From contig NZ_CP023407.1 in NCBI RefSeq assembly GCF_003665435.1, forward strand, positions 3,038,001 to 3,102,000: a DNA stretch of 64,000 nt, read 5' to 3'. The stretch comes from Streptomyces fungicidicus (GTDB lineage Bacteria; Actinomycetota; Actinomycetes; Streptomycetales; Streptomycetaceae). Position numbers and translations under genes: made by a program. Position 1 is the stretch's first letter. Each line of letters starts with the position of its first letter. Positions 60,360 through 64,000 of the stretch are shown here, in pieces. A model generated the notes under the pieces. The model was not told the origin of the DNA. It ran no database searches and worked only from the letters and a program-made list of their open reading frames with translations.

Positions 60360-63300
60360 TGCTGGCTCCCGTCGGAACGCTCACTGCCCGTGCCGTGGGG
60401 GTCGTACGACGTGTCGTAGCCCTGCGGGTAGTTCGGGTCGTAGCCCTGGGTGTAGCTCTGGTCGTACGGGGTCTGCTGGGTGCCGTAGGAGTACGGGTCG
60501 TACTCGCCGCCCTGGGGGTAACCGTCCGCCTGGTAGGGGCGGCCGTAGGCGTCGGTCGGGTACTGCTGGTACTCGTCCGGGTAGCCGTTCGCGTACTGCG
60601 CGGCGTCCCAGTCGCCGTAGTCGGCCTGGTGCGGAACGGCCGCGGGCGGCTGCCCCGGCGGGGCCGGGAAGTCCTCACCGACGGCCGGTTCCCCGGCGCC
60701 GGACTCCGCCTCCGTACCCTCCGCCTCAGCCTCAGCCCCAGCCCGGGCAGCGGCCGCGGTCCCGGCCGCCGCCTCCGCGTCCGCCTGGGCGCGCAGCCGC
60801 CGTGCGCGGCGGCCCTCGCCCGCCAGGTCCTCGGCCGTGACCGCCGGCTCCTCGGGCAGGTCGTCGTCGACGTCGCGGCGGCGGCCGGGCAGGGCCATGA
60901 CCACGAGGACGACGGCGAGCAGGCCCTGGGCCCACAGCCACGCGGTGTGGCTGATCGGGTCGTCGTAGGTGACGTCCAGCGTGCCGCCGGCGGCGGGGAG
61001 TTCGAAGCCCTGGGCCCAGCCGTCGACCGTGGTGCGGGTCAGCGGCTTGCCGTCGAGGGTGGCGGTCCAGCCCTCGGCGGCGGTGTCGGCGAGGCGCAGG
61101 ACACGGCCGTCGGCGCCGCTCGGGATCTTGGTGTGGATCTCGACCGGGCCCGCGGCCACCGGCTGGGGCTCGCCGCCGTCGTCCTCGCCGGCGACGATGC
61201 CGGCGCGGGCGACCTCCCGGTCGACCCGCCACAGCGCGCCGTCCGACTGCTGGCTGAGCCGGGACAGGCCGGGGGTGGCGTCGAGGACGCGGGCGACCTC
61301 GCGGGGCGCGCCCGCGTGGACGAGGACGTAGCGGACGGCGAAGCCGCCGAGCTGGTCGGCCTGGTCGGCGCCGGAGCCGGCGACGAGGTTGGCGACGACC
61401 TTGTCGAGCCTCGTGTTCTCGCCGTCCTCGGCGGCGATCTCCGCGTCGCCCATGCGGGCGCCGGAGCCGCGGACCAGTACGTAGCCGACCCGGTCGGTGG
61501 AGTCGCTGTCGAGGACGAGGGTGCGGGCCTGGTCGCGGGTGCCGCTCTCCTCGGCGACGAACGCGGGCACCTGGACGGGGTCGCGGCGCTGCACCGGGCC
61601 GTCGGCGCCGCCGATCATCCAGCCGGCGGCGGCCACCAGCGGGCCTACGGCGCAGGCCAGGGCGATGAGCGCGGCGACCGGCTGGCGCCAGCCGAAGCTC
61701 TGCTCGGCAACCCGGGAGCGTGCCCCGTCGGCGCCGAGCGCGGCGGCGGCCAGGACGGCGATGCCGTAGACGAGGGTGGCGGGGCCCGCCCAGGCCGAGT
61801 TGTTGGACAGGACCGCGAAGACGAGGCCCACCAGGGCGGCCGCCCACGCGGTGAGGACGGCCGGACGGCGCTCGGAGCGGAGCAGGGCCGCGAGCGCGGC
61901 GAGCACCAGACCGATGAGCAGCAGTCCGCCGACGGTGCCGGGGCCGCCCGGGCCGGCTCCGAGCAGGTCGAGCGGGGAGGCGGCGGAGGCGCCGTACTCC
62001 AGGCCCGCCTCGCGGAAGAAGCCGAAGGGGAGGAGGGAGAGCGACCACGGTGCGAGGACCAGCAGGGGGGTGCCCAGCTGGGCCAGGAAGCGGAGTCCGT
62101 AGGCCGGGAGGTCGGTGCGGCGCACGGCGAGCACGCCGGCGCCGAGGACCAGCGCGATGGGCCACACGATGGGGGTGAACGCGGTGGTCAGGGTGAGCAG
62201 CAGGGCGTACGCCCAGGTGGCGCGCCAACTGCCGCGTGCGTCCGTGGTGTTCGCGAGGCCGCTCGCCGCGATGCCGGCCCGGGCGACGAGCGGCAGCAGG
62301 ACGGCGAGTACGGCGGTGCCGATGCGGCCGCCGGCCAGGGCGCCGGTCGTGGCGGGCAGGAAGGCGTAGGCGACGGCCGCCCACGCGCGCAGCAGCCGGG
62401 ACTCGACGAGCGGGCGGGAGGCGAGGTACGCGGTGAAGCCAGCCAGCGGTACCGAGCAGACCAGGAGGATGGTGACGGCGACGCCGGTCGAGCCGAGCAG
62501 GAGGGAGGCGAAGGCCGCCACGAGCGCGAGGTAGGGCGGTGCGGAGCCGGTGCCGCCCGCGCCCACGGTGTGCCAGGCGTCGGTGTAACGCGCCCACAGG
62601 TCGCCCGAGTCGGCGGGCGCGGGCAGCAGGGCGCCGCCCGCGAGCGCGCCGCCGCCGAGGAGCTGGCGGCAGGCCGCGAGGGAGACCAGCAGCAGCAACA
62701 GGAAGAGCACCGGGCCGGGATTGCGGGCGATGCGCTTGAGCCGGGCGAACTGCTCGACCTGCAGGAAGTCGGCGTCGTCGCCGCCGGGTCCGGACTCGAT
62801 GGCCCCGCCGTGCCGTCCCGCGCCGGTGGTGGCTTCGGGGTCGGAGCGGCCGACGAGGTTGCCCGCGACCTGTTCCACGGTGACGCGGACGGTCGCGCCG
62901 GGCGGCGGGAACAGCGGCCGCAGTTCGCCCTTGTCGACCTGCGGGCTGCCGCGGTGGCGCCGTCCGGCGAGGATCCGTTCGGGCCTGAGCAGGGTGCCCA
63001 TGAGGCCGCGGATCTCGTCGACGGCCTGTCCGGGGGCCTTGCCGACGAGGTAGGCGAGGGTGCGCAGCAGCGTGCCGAGGACGACGCGCAGCAGCACCCA
63101 GGGCAGGGCGGCGGTGCGGGTGTTGACGAGCAGGGTGTGGACGGCGCCCGCCTTGTCCACCTTGTGCGGGGAGGCGGAGGTGCGGCCCACGCAGTCGACG
63201 GTACGGCGCTCCCGGGAGGCCGCCTCGGCGTGCCGGACGACGGCGTCGGGGGCGATCAGGACCCGGTGTCCCGCGGAGTGGGCGCGCCAGCACAGGTCGA

Positions 63301-64000
63301 CGTCGTCGCGCATGAGGGGCAGGTGCCGGTCGAAGCCGCCGAGCCGGTCGAAGACGTCGCGGCGGACCAGCATGCCGGCGGTGGACACCGACAGCACGGG
63401 CCGTACATGGTCGTGCTGGCCCTGGTCCTGTTCGCGGCGGTCCAGGCCGGTCCAGCGGCGCCCGGAGTTGGCGATGGAGACGCCGACCTCGAGGAGCTGC
63501 CGGCGGTCGTACCAGCCGCGGAGCTTGGGGCCGACGACGGCCACGTCGTCACGGCCGAGCTCGTGCTCGTTCTCCACGACGCGCAGCATGTGGGCCAGCG
63601 CGTCGGGTTCGGGCGCGCAGTCGTCGTGCAGCAGCCACAGCCACTGCACCGGCTCCCCGTGCGGGAGTTCCGGCATGTCGTAGGCGTCGTCGCGCCAGCT
63701 GCGGGTGGCCGGGTCCCAGCCGCTCGGCCGCTTCAGGTAGGGCAGCTCGTCGGGCGTGAGGTGCGGCGCGGCGCGGTGGCACTCCTCGACGGCCTGGCCG
63801 AAGCCGGTGCGCCGGGCGAGGTGCAGCACGTGGTCGTCGCCGAGGGCCTCGCCGACCAGCCGGGCGGAGTCGTCCGCGCTGCCGGTGTCGGCTCCCATGG
63901 CGAACTGGACGGGGCGTTCCTGGCCGAGCAGCCCGGCGAGCGCGTCGGGCAGCCAGCGGGCGCCGTCGTGGGAGACGAGGACCGCGGTCACCACATGACG
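60356..64000 (-). CDS. Large membrane GT2 glycosyltransferase, 5' end outside window
   Basis: At least 1214 codons are open to the window edge. A GTG at 63994 is possible, but homologs as I recall them have residues before VTAVLVSHDG, so the true start is probably outside. The N-terminal GT2 domain (about 1-330) has VTAVLVSHDG, the acidic LLHDDCAPEPDAL and RDDVDLCWR. About 12 hydrophobic segments follow (430-800), then an extracytoplasmic domain, one more helix near 1030, a charged Ala/Glu-rich region and a Tyr/Gln/Gly/Asp-rich tail of about 90 residues. It probably builds a surface polysaccharide. The coupled DUF5719 protein is secreted. The substrate is unknown. Confidence 0.85.
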   Translation of the reverse strand, partial: RHVVTAVLVSHDGARWLPDALAGLLGQERPVQFAMGADTGSADDSARLVGEALGDDHVLHLARRTGFGQAVEECHRAAPHLTPDELPYLKRPSGWDPATRSWRDDAYDMPELPHGEPVQWLWLLHDDCAPEPDALAHMLRVVENEHELGRDDVAVVGPKLRGWYDRRQLLEVGVSIANSGRRWTGLDRREQDQGQHDHVRPVLSVSTAGMLVRRDVFDRLGGFDRHLPLMRDDVDLCWRAHSAGHRVLIAPDAVVRHAEAASRERRTVDCVGRTSASPHKVDKAGAVHTLLVNTRTAALPWVLLRVVLGTLLRTLAYLVGKAPGQAVDEIRGLMGTLLRPERILAGRRHRGSPQVDKGELRPLFPPPGATVRVTVEQVAGNLVGRSDPEATTGAGRHGGAIESGPGGDDADFLQVEQFARLKRIARNPGPVLFLLLLLVSLAACRQLLGGGALAGGALLPAPADSGDLWARYTDAWHTVGAGGTGSAPPYLALVAAFASLLLGSTGVAVTILLVCSVPLAGFTAYLASRPLVESRLLRAWAAVAYAFLPATTGALAGGRIGTAVLAVLLPLVARAGIAASGLANTTDARGSWRATWAYALLLTLTTAFTPIVWPIALVLGAGVLAVRRTDLPAYGLRFLAQLGTPLLVLAPWSLSLLPFGFFREAGLEYGASAASPLDLLGAGPGGPGTVGGLLLIGLVLAALAALLRSERRPAVLTAWAAALVGLVFAVLSNNSAWAGPATLVYGIAVLAAAALGADGARSRVAEQSFGWRQPVAALIALACAVGPLVAAAGWMIGGADGPVQRRDPVQVPAFVAEESGTRDQARTLVLDSDSTDRVGYVLVRGSGARMGDAEIAAEDGENTRLDKVVANLVAGSGADQADQLGGFAVRYVLVHAGAPREVARVLDATPGLSRLSQQSDGALWRVDREVARAGIVAGEDDGGEPQPVAAGPVEIHTKIPSGADGRVLRLADTAAEGWTATLDGKPLTRTTVDGWAQGFELPAAGGTLDVTYDDPISHTAWLWAQGLLAVVLVVMALPGRRRDVDDDLPEEPAVTAEDLAGEGRRARRLRAQADAEAAAGTAAAARAGAEAEAEGTEAESGAGEPAVGEDFPAPPGQPPAAVPHQADYGDWDAAQYANGYPDEYQQYPTDAYGRPYQADGYPQGGEYDPYSYGTQQTPYDQSYTQGYDPNYPQGYDTSYDPHGTGSERSDGSQQ

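Overview
The window is high-GC Streptomyces chromosome. Gene content and order support this: an MtrA-MtrB-LpqB block, the 180-kDa class of NAD-glutamate dehydrogenase, an actinobacterial manA-SIS-Trm112-manB block, many GTG starts, strong third-position GC and an rRNA operon without spacer tRNAs. From memory of other genomes, the secA-hpf-comF-lpqB-mtrB-mtrA-ahcY and manA-SIS-manB-DUF3499-metallopeptidase series resemble the Mycobacterium tuberculosis Rv3240c-Rv3260c region. This is a core-chromosome window. I see no prophage, insertion sequence, CRISPR array or tRNA.

Layout. (1) 1-11.6 kb: an OhrR-type MarR regulator, then a cell-surface glycopolymer region. It holds two paralogous GT2 glycosyltransferases, galE, a TetR regulator, a TagG/TagH-like ABC exporter, a fusion of a degenerate GT2 domain with a TagF/TagB-like polyol-phosphate transferase, and a polytopic membrane protein. 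(2) 11.7-19.8 kb: NAD-GDH, a 920-bp stretch with no credible gene, a HAD phosphatase, a DUF6912-like protein and an Rv3235-family protein. (3) 19.8-26.5 kb: secA, a GNAT acetyltransferase, a YcaQ/AlkZ-type DNA glycosylase, an orphan NarL-type response regulator, and the long ribosome hibernation factor preceded by a probable 30-aa small ORF. (4) 26.7-33.5 kb, minus strand: mtnA-mtrA-mtrB-lpqB-comF, tightly packed. (5) 33.6-39.2 kb, plus strand: an operon of a membrane protein, DUF4129, DUF4350, MoxR ATPase and DUF58 protein. (6) 39.2-44.9 kb, minus strand: a complete 16S-23S-5S operon with tandem promoters, leader hairpins, a 17-bp stem flanking 23S and a strong terminator. (7) 45-47.7 kb: SpoIIM-family and RDD-family membrane proteins, which elsewhere accompany the MoxR/DUF58 genes, and a hypothetical protein. 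(8) 47.9-55.3 kb, minus strand: ahcY, a CDF cation transporter, manA, a SIS protein, a Trm112-like protein and manB. (9) 55.4-64 kb: an LctP-family lactate permease, DUF3499, a metallopeptidase-family protein that lacks the second zinc histidine, a secreted DUF5719 protein, and a very large membrane GT2 protein cut by the window edge.

How the genes fit together. Several sets concern the envelope: polymer synthesis and export, sugar-nucleotide supply (galE, manA, manB), envelope sensing (MtrAB-LpqB) and Sec secretion. Methyl-cycle enzymes recur (ahcY, mtnA). The least ordinary items are the 30-aa ORF before hpf, the pseudo-GT2/TagF fusion, the rRNA operon lying between two halves of a conserved MoxR cassette, two GC-rich intergenic repeat arrays near the man genes, and catalytic-motif variants in the HAD and metallopeptidase proteins.
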